Both the position numbers and the translations under genes were made by a program. DNA of 36,074 nt from Candidatus Villigracilaceae bacterium (lineage in GTDB: Bacteria; Chloroflexota; Anaerolineae; Anaerolineales; Villigracilaceae): assembly GCA_026645935.1 (NCBI GenBank), contig JAPKMP010000030.1:1-36074 (forward strand), given 5' to 3'. The notes beneath the pieces are model-generated. The model did not search any database and was not told the DNA's origin. It worked only from the letters and a program-made list of their open reading frames with translations. Of this stretch, positions 1 to 9,585 are shown piece by piece (the first letter of the stretch is position 1; every line of letters begins with the position of its first letter).

Positions 1-1332
1 CTCGCCTCTTTCCACCCGTCCCTTGATCTCTCCGACCAAATCATCCACCTGCCCCTTGACCGGTCGCACAACAACTTCCGGGTCCACCAAACCTGTTGGG
101 CGGATGATCTGCTCGACGACCTGCTGGGCATTTTTTGTTTCATACTCGGCCGGCGTTGCGGATGTATAGATGGTCGCGCCCATCACTTCTTCGAACTCAT
201 CGAACTTTAGCGGACGGTTATCGAGCGCGGACGGCAAGCGGAAACCATATTCGACGAGCGTCTCTTTGCGCGCGCGGTCCCCGTTGTACATGCCGCGGAT
301 TTGCGGAACGGTCATGTGACTCTCGTCGATGACCAGCAAATAATCGCTCGGCAGGAAATCGATCATCGTCCATGGATGCGAGCCGGGGGCGCGCCCATCC
401 AGATGACGGGAATAGTTTTCAATGCCGGAGCAATATCCCACCTCTTTCAGCATTTCGAGATCGTACCGGGCGCGCTGTTCCAATCTTTGCGCTTCCAAGA
501 ATTTCCCCTCGCTTTTGAATAAAGCCAGCCGATCTTCGAGCTCCTTCTCGATATTCCGGATGGATTCCTTCATCCGGTCCGAGTCTGTCAAGTACTGCTT
601 GGCGGGATAGATCGAGATTTCCTCCGGCTCCTCGAAGATTTCCCCCGTCAACGGGCTGAATTGCATGATGCGCTCGACCTCATCTCCAAAGAAAGTAATC
701 TTGTAACCGCGCTTATCCTCGTATGCCGGGACGATCTCAAGCGTATCGCCGCGCACGCGGAAGGTGCCGGGACGAAGCTCCATGTCGTTGCGCTGATACT
801 GGCTTTCGATCAACTGCCGTAGTAATGCGTTCCGCCGATATATTTCGCCGATCTTGAGAGTCACCGTCCCCTTGCCGAATTCTTCCGGCGAGCCTAAACC
901 GTAAATACATGAAACCGAAGCGACGATGATAACGTCCCGCCGCGATATTAACGCCGTTGTTGCGGCAAGGCGCAGGCGCTCGATCTCTTCGTTGATCTCG
1001 GTTTCCTTTTCGATGTACAGGTCGTGCCTCGGGACGTACGCCTCCGGTTGGTAGTAATCGTAGTAGGAAACGAAATACGAAACGGCGTTCTGCGGGAAGA
1101 AATCGCGGAACTCTGCATACAACTGCGCCGCAAGAGTCTTGTTGTGCGCCATGATGAGCGCAGGCTTCTGCAATTCCTGGATGACGGACGCGATGGTGAA
1201 GGTTTTGCCTGTACCGGTCGCGCCAAGCAGGACCTGGTGCTTGAGTCCGCGCTTCACGCCGTCCACAAGTCCGCGGATGGCTTCGGGCTGGTCGCCCATG
1301 GGCTGAAAGGGTGCTTGAAGTTTGAATTCCAT
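1..1332 (-). CDS. uvrB: Excinuclease ABC subunit B (UvrB), 3' end outside the window
   Basis: UvrB is the damage-verifying helicase-like subunit of the UvrABC nucleotide excision repair complex. Reading the minus strand from the ATG at 1332 gives 444 codons open to the window edge; the family is usually about 660-680 residues, so roughly the last third (end of the helicase domain and the UvrC-binding UVR motif) is missing. Visible are [19 protein letters not shown] at the start, the Walker A loop GATGTGKT (about residues 37-44), the damage-probing beta-hairpin region [13 protein letters not shown] (about 91-103), the DEEAD-like box read here as VIDESH, and the TSATPAEYE motif. It is divergent from the membrane protein gene that starts at 1426. 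Identification is certain; only the 3' end is unseen. Confidence 0.97.
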   Translation of the reverse strand, partial: MEFKLQAPFQPMGDQPEAIRGLVDGVKRGLKHQVLLGATGTGKTFTIASVIQELQKPALIMAHNKTLAAQLYAEFRDFFPQNAVSYFVSYYDYYQPEAYVPRHDLYIEKETEINEEIERLRLAATTALISRRDVIIVASVSCIYGLGSPEEFGKGTVTLKIGEIYRRNALLRQLIESQYQRNDMELRPGTFRVRGDTLEIVPAYEDKRGYKITFFGDEVERIMQFSPLTGEIFEEPEEISIYPAKQYLTDSDRMKESIRNIEKELEDRLALFKSEGKFLEAQRLEQRARYDLEMLKEVGYCSGIENYSRHLDGRAPGSHPWTMIDFLPSDYLLVIDESHMTVPQIRGMYNGDRARKETLVEYGFRLPSALDNRPLKFDEFEEVMGATIYTSATPAEYETKNAQQVVEQIIRPTGLVDPEVVVRPVKGQVDDLVGEIKGRVERGE

Positions 1333-1425
1333 AGGATGTTTTAAAAAAGGGAACGGATGTTCTGTATTCTACTCCAAAGGCTGTGGAAACGCCAGAAAAT
1401 TCGCGGTTGGGATAAAATATTCGTC

Positions 1426-3012
1426 ATGCCCAAAGAGAATTCCATTTCCCTTCGAAACATCAATACTCTGCTGATCCTGATCTTTGCAGTTTATATTGTC
1501 ATATTGCTTCGTTCCGCCTATGTGAACGAAGACGCCTACATCACCATGCGGACGGTGGACAATTTCGTCAACGGATACGGTTTGCGTTGGAACGTGGCGG
1601 AACGGGTACAGACATTCACACACCCGCTCTGGCTGATCCTTGTTACAGGAATCTATTTTTTCACCCGCGAAGCGTTCTACACGCTGATCTTTCTGAGTTT
1701 TGCCATCTCACTGGTGACGTTTTACTTCACCGCCGCCCAGTTCAAGAGACAAACCCTCGGAACCCTTGTCGTCCTGACGATCCTGATATTTTCGAAGGCA
1801 TTCATTGACTTTTCTTCTTCGGGGCTGGAAAATCCACTCACTCACTTATTGCTCGCACTCTTTCTATTTCTATTCCTCCAGGGGGCGGATGAAATTTTTT
1901 TACAGGGCGGGTCGGTTTTCCTGCTCAGCCTGATCGCCGGACTTGCGACCCTAAACCGAATGGATACCGTGCTTTTCTTCGTGCCCGCTTTGTTGTGGGT
2001 GTTCATCCAAAACAGAAAAGCCGGAACGGTCAGGAATATCCTGCTCGGCTTTTTACCCTTCATCATTTGGGAAATTTTCGCAGTCATTTATTACGGTTTT
2101 CCCTTCCCGAATACCGCCTATGCCAAACTTTATACCGGGTTGGGCAGGGGCGAACTGATCGAAACCGGTTTTATCTACCTCCTGAATTCGATCACCTGGG
2201 ATCCCATCACGCTATTGACGGTTTTTGCCGGGACAGGGCTGGCGCTCTACAATGGCGCCTCGAAAGACAAAATGATCGCATTCGGCGTTGTTCTATATAT
2301 TCTTTATCTGATCTGGATTGGCGGCGATTACATGAGCGGGCGATTCTTCTCCGGCGCATTGCTGATTGGCGTGATCCTTCTCGGTAGACAATTGGCGGAC
2401 CTGGAGCCGGCAGAATCCCTGGTCGCTTTCATGCTGATCGCCGCCATGGGTTTCGCCTCACCCACCCCTACCCTTACCAGCGTGGACGACTCGACCTTTT
2501 CCACCGGGCGGACCGACCCGCATGGCATCTACGACCTCCGTAGTTACTACTTCCAGACTTCCGGCTTGATCTTCGCACGCAATAATTATCCAAAACCAAA
2601 TCACGAATGGGTGGCGCGCGGCTTGATGTTCAGGGAATCAAAAAAGAATTATCTCATCGAAGCGACGATCGGCTATACCGGTTATTTCGCCGGACCGCAA
2701 TTGTTCATCGTCGATCCGCTTGCATTGAGCGACCCGCTTCTCGCGCGTCTGCGCCCGGTTCCCAACGAGCACTGGATTCCAGGTCATTTCGTACGCGATG
2801 TCCCGAACGGTTATCTCGAAACCATCCGAAGCGGCCAGAATATGTTCGAATACCAGGACCTGGGTGAGTATTACATGCATTTATGGTTGATCATAGAAGG
2901 ACCGCTCTTTTCAACCGCAAGATGGGAAGCCATTTGGAAAATGAACACGGGTCAGTACGATTATCTTCTTGAATCCTATGATAACCGCCCGGTAGCGCCT
3001 GCCGCACCATGA
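1426..3012 (+). CDS. Polytopic membrane protein, GT-C glycosyltransferase-like
   Basis: From the ATG at 1426 this is 528 residues with about ten or more hydrophobic segments in the first 340 residues and a soluble C-terminal part. The first extracytoplasmic loop reads VNEDAYITMRTVDNF...NGYGLRWN...VQTFTHPLW. That acidic-loop pattern is seen in GT-C membrane glycosyltransferases that use polyprenyl-linked sugars, including the AftB/ZomB-type group, so a role in cell-surface glycan or protein glycosylation is inferred. An in-frame ATG at 1357 would add 23 residues and has a weak purine stretch before it. I prefer 1426 because the extension looks non-coding, and TAAAAT at 1413-1418 could give a leaderless transcript. 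The stop overlaps the next gene by 4 bases (ATGA), so the two are probably made together. Substrate unknown. Confidence 0.75.
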   Translation: MPKENSISLRNINTLLILIFAVYIVILLRSAYVNEDAYITMRTVDNFVNGYGLRWNVAERVQTFTHPLWLILVTGIYFFTREAFYTLIFLSFAISLVTFYFTAAQFKRQTLGTLVVLTILIFSKAFIDFSSSGLENPLTHLLLALFLFLFLQGADEIFLQGGSVFLLSLIAGLATLNRMDTVLFFVPALLWVFIQNRKAGTVRNILLGFLPFIIWEIFAVIYYGFPFPNTAYAKLYTGLGRGELIETGFIYLLNSITWDPITLLTVFAGTGLALYNGASKDKMIAFGVVLYILYLIWIGGDYMSGRFFSGALLIGVILLGRQLADLEPAESLVAFMLIAAMGFASPTPTLTSVDDSTFSTGRTDPHGIYDLRSYYFQTSGLIFARNNYPKPNHEWVARGLMFRESKKNYLIEATIGYTGYFAGPQLFIVDPLALSDPLLARLRPVPNEHWIPGHFVRDVPNGYLETIRSGQNMFEYQDLGEYYMHLWLIIEGPLFSTARWEAIWKMNTGQYDYLLESYDNRPVAPAAP

Positions 3013-5078
3013 ACACCTTCCTGAATAAAATCAAGAACCGCAAATTTACCGAGGTCAGTGCGCCTCTGGCGTTCTTCATTCTTTGCGTGATCAGTTTCGG
3101 GCTGCTGATCCCCCGCCTTGGCTTTTACATGGACGACTGGCCCTATGTGTTCTACGCCAAACTCAAAGGCATCGACAGCCTGAGCGAAATGCTGGTTTAC
3201 GACAGCCGCCCAAACGCCGCCTGGTTGTACATGCTCGCGTTCCGTTTACTGGGATTCAACCCGGCCGCCTGGCACATGTTTTCACTGCTCATGCGCTTCG
3301 GAACCGTCGTCGCATTCTGGCTGTTCCTGCGAAGGATGTGGCCCGGGAATAAAAGGGAAGTAATCGCCGCGTCGTTTCTTTTCGCCGTATACCCGTTCTT
3401 CATGCTCCAGCCTTTTGCTGTGGGATCCACGCATCATTGGTTCGGGTTTCTCGCATTCAACACCTCACTGTTCTTAATGGCGTCGGCATTTCAGAACAAT
3501 ACATATCGAAAATGGCTGTACGCGGGCAGCGCGCTTATCCTTGAAGCGGCGCATCTTTTTACCAGCGAGTACTTTGCGGGGTTGGAACTGATCCGTATCG
3601 CCATTTTGTGGATTCTGGTTTCGCGAGCTGATAATAAAACGAACAAAAAAATATTCCGCGTTTTCCTGAACTGGCTTCCCTATCTGCTCGTCCTTGCAGC
3701 ATTTTTTTACTGGCGCATCGTCCTGTATCAAAACCCCGAAGGCGTGAGCCGCAATGAACCGGTCATCCTCCTTCAGTTGTTCAAAGAACCGTTGAGTGCG
3801 CTTGGTTTCCTCCTCAACGCATTCCTATCAGATTCAGTTTCCGTAATGTCCCTCGGCTGGGGTAAAGCATTCGATGCAAACCTGCTGGATATCGCATCCC
3901 CGTTCGTCCAATTCAAAATCTTCATCTGCCTGTTGACCTTTGCATTGGTATTCTATTATCTCCGCAATCTTTTGCCGAATCAGGATGAAAGAAAAAACCC
4001 AGAATGGCGGAAAGACTCGATGATTCTTTCCATATTCGCGCTGATGACCGGCGGACTCCCAATCTGGTTCATCGGACGTTCCATCGTCGAAAGCAAGAAC
4101 CTGCTTTCCGCTTCCCGCTTCGGAATCCCTGCGATGTTTGGCGCGGCTCTTCTAACCTTCCTGCTCGCCGAGACGTTCATCTCCGAAAAAAACAAGCGGA
4201 ACATTTTTCTTGCTTTTTTGCTGGCATTGTCGGTCAATTTTCATCTGGACAATACAAAGGAATTCCAATATTCGTGGGAAAAACAGGAACGGTTCGCCCA
4301 GCAAATTATCTGGCGCGCGTCGCACATCCAGCCCGGTACGGCCATCCTCACCGACCAGGAAGTTATGGGAATGATGGGAGAGTATGCGGTTTCGTTCTCG
4401 ATCAACACGACCTACCAAGTTTCCGGTTTTGGAAACACGCCGCCTTATTGGTACTTCCCCTTCTATTACACCAATCCGAACATAGACGACTTGTTGCAGG
4501 GCGCTCCGCTCGAATACACTAAATTGACGATGCAATTCAATGGGAACAGCAGCCAAATGCTCCTGGTGGATTTCAACCCCGAACTTAAGCGCTGCTTGTG
4601 GATTCTCCAACCGCAGGATGCAAATCTACGCCTCGTCAGCGACGATGTAAGAAGGCTTGCCGCCGGTTCGGATATTTCCCTGATCGGGCAAGGTACCGAA
4701 GATGCCCCCAATCCTCCCGAAGAAATTTACGGTAAAGCCAACACCGAATCATGGTGCTATTACTTCCAGAAAGCCGACCTTGCGCGACAATATCAAGAAT
4801 GGGATGAGATCGTCCGCTTGTGGAATGAAGCAGAAGCAAACGGCGAACGCCCGGATAACGGTTTTGAATACATTCCGTTCATCGAGGGCTACGGTCAAAC
4901 CGGGGATTGGGACCGTGCCAAAGAAATGACCAAATTCGCCAACCGGGTCACCGCAGGGCTGGAGCCCAGCCTGTGCGGCGCGTTGGACAGGTTATCTGAA
5001 ACAGCGGCCGGTTCACCTGAGAAAGACATAGCGATAAAGGATCTGAAAGAAGATTTGGATTGCAGTTCGTATCAATGA
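3009..5078 (+). CDS. Polytopic membrane protein, GT-C-like with soluble C-terminal domain
   Basis: This 689-residue protein starts inside the stop region of the gene before it (ATGA overlap) with no Shine-Dalgarno sequence, so translational coupling is likely. About 12 hydrophobic segments fill residues 20-410. The first external loop carries GFYMDDWPYVFYAK; an Asp-Asp or Asp-Glu pair right after the first membrane helix is typical of GT-C glycosyltransferases and related enzymes. The last 270 residues are soluble and include a stretch rich in Trp, Glu and Ala (about 575-660) that resembles a TPR-like helical fold (QYQEWDEIVRLWNEAEANGE). The pair probably acts on lipid-linked sugars at the membrane; this is inference from topology and the DD motif. 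No exact family name can be given. Confidence 0.72.
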   Translation: MNTFLNKIKNRKFTEVSAPLAFFILCVISFGLLIPRLGFYMDDWPYVFYAKLKGIDSLSEMLVYDSRPNAAWLYMLAFRLLGFNPAAWHMFSLLMRFGTVVAFWLFLRRMWPGNKREVIAASFLFAVYPFFMLQPFAVGSTHHWFGFLAFNTSLFLMASAFQNNTYRKWLYAGSALILEAAHLFTSEYFAGLELIRIAILWILVSRADNKTNKKIFRVFLNWLPYLLVLAAFFYWRIVLYQNPEGVSRNEPVILLQLFKEPLSALGFLLNAFLSDSVSVMSLGWGKAFDANLLDIASPFVQFKIFICLLTFALVFYYLRNLLPNQDERKNPEWRKDSMILSIFALMTGGLPIWFIGRSIVESKNLLSASRFGIPAMFGAALLTFLLAETFISEKNKRNIFLAFLLALSVNFHLDNTKEFQYSWEKQERFAQQIIWRASHIQPGTAILTDQEVMGMMGEYAVSFSINTTYQVSGFGNTPPYWYFPFYYTNPNIDDLLQGAPLEYTKLTMQFNGNSSQMLLVDFNPELKRCLWILQPQDANLRLVSDDVRRLAAGSDISLIGQGTEDAPNPPEEIYGKANTESWCYYFQKADLARQYQEWDEIVRLWNEAEANGERPDNGFEYIPFIEGYGQTGDWDRAKEMTKFANRVTAGLEPSLCGALDRLSETAAGSPEKDIAIKDLKEDLDCSSYQ

Positions 5079-5084
5079 TGAAAT

Positions 5085-5120
5085 CAGGGGACGGTCACTT
5101 TCGAAAGTGACCGTCCCCTG
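5085..5120. repeat. Perfect 36-bp palindrome (REP-like or terminator stem)
   Basis: Two 18-base arms with no spacer meet at 5102/5103; each arm reads CAGGGGACGGTCACTTTC from its outer end. It lies 7 bases after the stop of the upstream + strand gene and about 60 bases after the stop of the converging - strand lipoprotein gene. No T-run follows the stem on either strand, so it is not a textbook intrinsic terminator. The GGGGACGGTC-type core resembles dispersed palindromes found between genes in many bacteria. It could work as a bidirectional transcript end or stabiliser. Confidence 0.7.
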
Positions 5121-5178
5121 TAACGCCAAACTATCAGGGAGGAAAATCTTTCAGAAAACCGAATCCGGCTTCAGCACG

Positions 5179-6075
5179 TCAGGGAGCCGGAGACGGGGGG
5201 AATGTTCCAGGCGGGGCGTAGAAATCCCCGGGGTTGATCCCCTGAGTCACTTCGCCGCTTTTAACTTCGACTGGAATCAGGCTGTGATCTGTGCAGCTGG
5301 CGGATAGTCCGCATGGGACCGCCGCCGAGTATCCGCCCGGATATGAAGAATCGTTATTGGGATATGCGACCACAAAATAAGAGCCGGGCGCAAGATCATC
5401 GATCTGATAGGTGGATGAATTCTCGTTGGTGATTATGTAACGATAATTTGCGCTGTTAATGTCGAACGCCACCACTGTCATCGAAGGAATAAAACTTGAA
5501 GGGTAGCTCAACTGTCCCGCAATGCCTCCTGTGCCTGCCGACTCTCCGCCAACGCCCAAATTGGGAATGCTCGGATCGTTCGGCATGGAGGGCCATTGCG
5601 TCGGATCGTTATACCAATCACCGGGGTTGATGTTGGGAGTTACGACCCCAGCCTGCACATCGACTTCGATCAGGGAAAGATCGGTGCAACTTTGCTGCAA
5701 TCCACATACATAAAATTGATCGTATGCCCCGACCAATTTCCCGTCCGGCAGGACGTAGGCGAACACCGTATATTTTCCCGGCGGTAATCCATCGATCTGG
5801 TAGGTGGTTTGGTCTTGAACGGTCTGTACCCAATAATACTGCCCGGTTGATGTGTTAAACGCAACAACAAGCAGAGGCGGAATACCTTCCGAAGGGAATG
5901 ACAGTTGGCCTGAGATACTGCCGGTCGCTGCTGAAGGCGTGGCTTGGGGAGCCTGAGCCGTCAGCGCCTGAAACGTAGCTTGCACGATCGCATCAACATC
6001 CTGCGCGGGTTGCCCCCCGCCGCACGCGCCAAGTAACGCGGACAATACAACTAAGATTACAAACAGCCTCTTCAT
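5179..6075 (-). CDS. Lipoprotein with two tandem beta-sandwich-like repeats
   Basis: The 298-residue product begins with a lipoprotein signal, MKRLFVILVVLSALLGAC, with lipobox LGAC and Cys at residue 18, so it should be lipid-anchored on the cell surface. An AAGGAG Shine-Dalgarno sequence precedes the ATG. Two similar repeats follow (about residues 52-165 and 184-290). Each starts G-Q-L-S-[FY]-P-S, then has VVAF, TYQID-LPPG or DLAPG, a CGL-SC-D-SLI segment with two Cys, and INPGD-Y. The TYQI...PG-Y pattern resembles carboxypeptidase-regulatory-like or prealbumin-like beta-sandwich domains. Function unknown; extracellular binding or a structural role is possible. It follows mfd on the same strand with a 45-base gap but looks functionally unrelated. 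Confidence 0.8.
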   Translation of the reverse strand: MKRLFVILVVLSALLGACGGGQPAQDVDAIVQATFQALTAQAPQATPSAATGSISGQLSFPSEGIPPLLVVAFNTSTGQYYWVQTVQDQTTYQIDGLPPGKYTVFAYVLPDGKLVGAYDQFYVCGLQQSCTDLSLIEVDVQAGVVTPNINPGDWYNDPTQWPSMPNDPSIPNLGVGGESAGTGGIAGQLSYPSSFIPSMTVVAFDINSANYRYIITNENSSTYQIDDLAPGSYFVVAYPNNDSSYPGGYSAAVPCGLSASCTDHSLIPVEVKSGEVTQGINPGDFYAPPGTFPPSPAP

Positions 6076-6120
6076 CTCTCTCCTTTTCGCAATATGTCGT
6101 TTAAAACACGATGATTGGGT

Positions 6121-9100
6121 TTATGTTCCGTTGCCAAGAACCGCCAGCACATCGAGTAATTTCGCAGTCCAGACTTCTTCCTTCGAAACGGAAATCCAAT
6201 AGGAGGCTTTGCCGCCTCTCACGCCGTTCGGAAGGTCCGGCAGCCGCCTCGCATCAGACCCGTCACCTGGCGCGGGGTACTTGAGCAGGATCTGCCCTGA
6301 TTCCCATCCCACCGATGCCAGTCCGATTTTTTCAGCGCGCAATTTCACGCGCATCTGGTAAAGCAGGTTTTGAGTCATCTCCGGGAGCTGACCAAATCGA
6401 TCGCGGAATTCCGAGCCGAGGGCATCGAGTTCGGTCTCGTCACGGAGATCGGCGAGGCGGCGGTAGAGCCGCAGGCGCAAATCCTGATCCGGAATATAGT
6501 GTACAGGGATTCCAACAGCAAGCGGAAGATCGACATTGACCGGGATGGAAAGCGGCAAGTGGAAGGCGGGGATCGCTCCTTCCAACTTTTTGGTTTCCAC
6601 TTTCAGAACATCCGATGCAATTCTTCTCAATCTTCTGACCGCATCCGCAAGCATTCTGGTGTACAGATGAAACCCGACCGCTTGAATAAATCCATGCTGG
6701 CGTGTGCCGAGCAGTTCGCCTGCGCCGCGAATCTCAAGGTCGCGCATGGCGATGGAATATCCCGAACCGAGCTGTGTGTTCTCGGCAATGACTTCAAGCC
6801 GCTGCTGTCCTTCCAGCGTGGGCACAAGTTTCTTATGGCGGAAAAAATACGCGTACGCGCGCATCGCTCCGCGCCCCACCCGTCCGCGCAATTGATATAG
6901 TTGCGCCAGACCAAAGGTGTCGGCGCGGTCCACAATCAAGGTATTGGCATTGGGGATGTCCAAACCTGATTCGACAATCGTGGTGGACAACAGGATATCG
7001 ATCTCCGCGTTGCCGAACCGGTGCATGACCTGGGATAATTGATTCTCGGGCATCTGTCCATGACCGATATCGATCCGCGCCTCGGGTACAAGTTTTTCCA
7101 GATGCGCCTTCATCGCGTCGATGGTCTGCACGCGGTTGTGGACGTAAAAAATCTGCCCGCCGCGCTCCAGTTCGCGCAGGACGGCCTGCCGCACCAGGCG
7201 AGAGGAATACGGTCCCACATGCGTAACGATGGGCAGACGTTCCTCGGGCGGCGTATTCAGGTTCGAAATATCGCGAACGCCGGTCAAAGCCATGTATAAC
7301 GTGCGCGGAATCGGCGTGGCGGTGAGGGTCAACACATCCACTTCGGTGCGCAGTTTCTTGAGATGCTCCTTGTGGGTCACGCCAAAACGCTGCTCTTCGT
7401 CGATGACGACCAAGCCCAAATCCTTGAATACGACATCGGATGAAATGAGGCGATGCGTCCCGATGACGATATCCAATTCGCCGCTGGCAAGTTGATGCAG
7501 GATCCCGGTTTGTTCACGCGGAGTCCGGAAGCGTGAGAGCATTTCTGCTTTTACGGGAAAGGCGGCGAGGCGCTGCGAAAAAGTTTCGTAATGCTGCTGA
7601 GCCAACACGGTCGTCGGCACAAGAACTGCCACCTGCTTGCCGCTCATCACCGCTTTGAAGGCGGCGCGCAGTGCGACCTCCGTCTTTCCATAACCCACAT
7701 CCCCGCACAAGAGTCGGTCCATCGGGCGCAGCCGTTCCATATCGCGTTTAATATCGGCAATGGCGCGTTTTTGATCTTCCGTTTCGACGTAGGGAAAACT
7801 ATCTTCAAGTTCCTTTTGCCAGGCAGAGTCCGGCGAAAAGGCAAAGCCTTCCACCACCTGACGACGTGCATACAAGTCGAGCAAATCCTCCGCGACTTTC
7901 TGTACTGCCTCTTTGACACGCGATTTGGTTTCCGCCCACGCCTGCCCGCCAAGATTATCAAGCGACGGTTTGCCGCCCTCCGCGCCAACGTAACGCGTAA
8001 GTCGATCCGCCTGGTGAACGGGAACATAGAGAATGTCTCCGCGTTCGTATTCAACCGTGAGATATTCCCGTTCGTGTCCGTCCAACTGCCGTTGAATCAA
8101 CCCGGCAAAACGTCCAATCCCATGATCGACATGGACAACGTAATCTCCCGCCTGTAAATCGGCGTAGAGCGATTCGGGCGTATCCGCAGCCGGGCGTTGA
8201 CGCGCGCGGGGCTGTGGTCGTTCCCAGCCAAAGATCTCGGAGTCGGTGATGAGATGAACACATGCAATACTGGTTTCCGCGGCGGGAGCTAATGTAAAGC
8301 CCTCGGAAAGCGAGGCTTCGATAAATTCAAGGTTGACGGAGTTCGAATCCGGATTGTGTTCGTTCCATAACTCGTTCAACCGCCGCGCCTGACGCGAAAC
8401 GATAAAGACCTGCTCCCCGCGTTCGACTATTGGCGATAGATAATCGATGAACGGTTTGAGACGGCCCCCGAACCGTTCGTCGTGTCCAAAATTTGATGCG
8501 AAATGGGTTTCATCCTCGTCATCGGAGGAACGCCCAAGTTCAAGATGCGGGAATTCCTCCAGCAAGTCAAACAGCTCAGACCATGGGTTGTAAGGAACCG
8601 GGAAATCCGAGGAAAGTATGCCTTCTCGAATGCTTTCTTCGCGAAACCTGACCGCCTGTTCTTCGACCTCGTTCGCCATGACTTCGATCAAACTGAGATC
8701 GTCGATCACTACAAGTGTTTTTTGAGGGAGATAATCCAGCAGGGAAGCAGCCTGGCTGTGAAGAAGCGGGATGTGAAATTCGGAGAGTTCCGTTTCAGCA
8801 TCATTCCCTTCCGCAAGGAATTCGCGCGCCGGTGTGATAAGGATCGAATCAAGGCTTCCCAGCGTGCGTTGAGTAGCGGGATCAAAGGAACGGATGGTCT
8901 CTATTTCATCGCCAAAGAAATCAAGCCGCACAGGATTCAAATCGGTGGGCGCCCACACATCAAGGATGCCGCCGCGATGCGAGAACTGGCCCGGTTCGAG
9001 GACGGTGTTCACCCGCTGATAACCGATTCGCGCCCACTCGCGCATCAGACCATCGGGTTGGCTGGTCTGTCCTGCTGATAGTTTTTTACAAGCTTTGAGA

Positions 9101-9525
9101 AAATCCCGCCGGGGCAGGGTGCGCGTCATCAACGAACGGACGGAGGTAATGATGATTGGAGGAGATTCAGGTTTTGAGGCAAATGGCAAGTGGAACGTGG
9201 ATAGTACGGTAAGCGTTTGCAGGCGTTCTCTACGGGTTGTCACGCCCCAGGCAGCATCTTCGTAAAAAAGCGGATTCGGCTCGGCAAATAGAAAACGCGG
9301 TGATTTGATCCAAAAGCCAAGTTCATCGAACATCGAAAGCGCATGGTCTGCGCGGTCTGTGATTAATAGAATCGGTCGAGCGGTATCCGAATGGAGGGAT
9401 GCCAGCAAGGGCAGGCGCACAGAACGCGGCAAGCCAAGACCCGGGATGGGGTTACGCGCGCCTAGTTCGCCCAGCAGGCGCTGATATAGGGAGAGCTCGC
9501 GGAGATGGTCAAGTAGTTGCTTCAT
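6121..9525 (-). CDS. mfd: Transcription-repair coupling factor Mfd
   Basis: Mfd recognises RNA polymerase stalled at DNA lesions, pushes it off with its DNA translocase and recruits UvrA. The product is 1134 residues, close to the family norm of about 1150. Seen in order: a UvrB-like N-terminal region, the CarD-like RNA polymerase interaction domain (about 455-515, GDYVVHVDHGIGRFAGL), the helicase core with GDVGYGKTEVA (about 604-612), DEEQRFGV (about 705), TATPIPRTLYMALTG and GRVGRG, and the C-terminal TRCF domain. It lies 60 bases downstream of pth on the same strand, a common bacterial gene order. uvrB sits in the same window but is separated by three other genes. Confidence 0.97.
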   Translation of the reverse strand: MKQLLDHLRELSLYQRLLGELGARNPIPGLGLPRSVRLPLLASLHSDTARPILLITDRADHALSMFDELGFWIKSPRFLFAEPNPLFYEDAAWGVTTRRERLQTLTVLSTFHLPFASKPESPPIIITSVRSLMTRTLPRRDFLKACKKLSAGQTSQPDGLMREWARIGYQRVNTVLEPGQFSHRGGILDVWAPTDLNPVRLDFFGDEIETIRSFDPATQRTLGSLDSILITPAREFLAEGNDAETELSEFHIPLLHSQAASLLDYLPQKTLVVIDDLSLIEVMANEVEEQAVRFREESIREGILSSDFPVPYNPWSELFDLLEEFPHLELGRSSDDEDETHFASNFGHDERFGGRLKPFIDYLSPIVERGEQVFIVSRQARRLNELWNEHNPDSNSVNLEFIEASLSEGFTLAPAAETSIACVHLITDSEIFGWERPQPRARQRPAADTPESLYADLQAGDYVVHVDHGIGRFAGLIQRQLDGHEREYLTVEYERGDILYVPVHQADRLTRYVGAEGGKPSLDNLGGQAWAETKSRVKEAVQKVAEDLLDLYARRQVVEGFAFSPDSAWQKELEDSFPYVETEDQKRAIADIKRDMERLRPMDRLLCGDVGYGKTEVALRAAFKAVMSGKQVAVLVPTTVLAQQHYETFSQRLAAFPVKAEMLSRFRTPREQTGILHQLASGELDIVIGTHRLISSDVVFKDLGLVVIDEEQRFGVTHKEHLKKLRTEVDVLTLTATPIPRTLYMALTGVRDISNLNTPPEERLPIVTHVGPYSSRLVRQAVLRELERGGQIFYVHNRVQTIDAMKAHLEKLVPEARIDIGHGQMPENQLSQVMHRFGNAEIDILLSTTIVESGLDIPNANTLIVDRADTFGLAQLYQLRGRVGRGAMRAYAYFFRHKKLVPTLEGQQRLEVIAENTQLGSGYSIAMRDLEIRGAGELLGTRQHGFIQAVGFHLYTRMLADAVRRLRRIASDVLKVETKKLEGAIPAFHLPLSIPVNVDLPLAVGIPVHYIPDQDLRLRLYRRLADLRDETELDALGSEFRDRFGQLPEMTQNLLYQMRVKLRAEKIGLASVGWESGQILLKYPAPGDGSDARRLPDLPNGVRGGKASYWISVSKEEVWTAKLLDVLAVLGNGT

Positions 9526-9585
9526 GACGGATGAAAATTTAGGAGTGAATGGTGAAACAGGAAACCTTTTCCCATTCCCTATTGC

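Noticed and set aside
7591-8157. 188-residue + strand frame
   Set aside because: It is antisense to the mfd core, which is certain by its helicase motifs.
8503-9078. 191-residue + strand frame
   Set aside because: It is antisense to mfd, has no domain pattern and no ribosome site.
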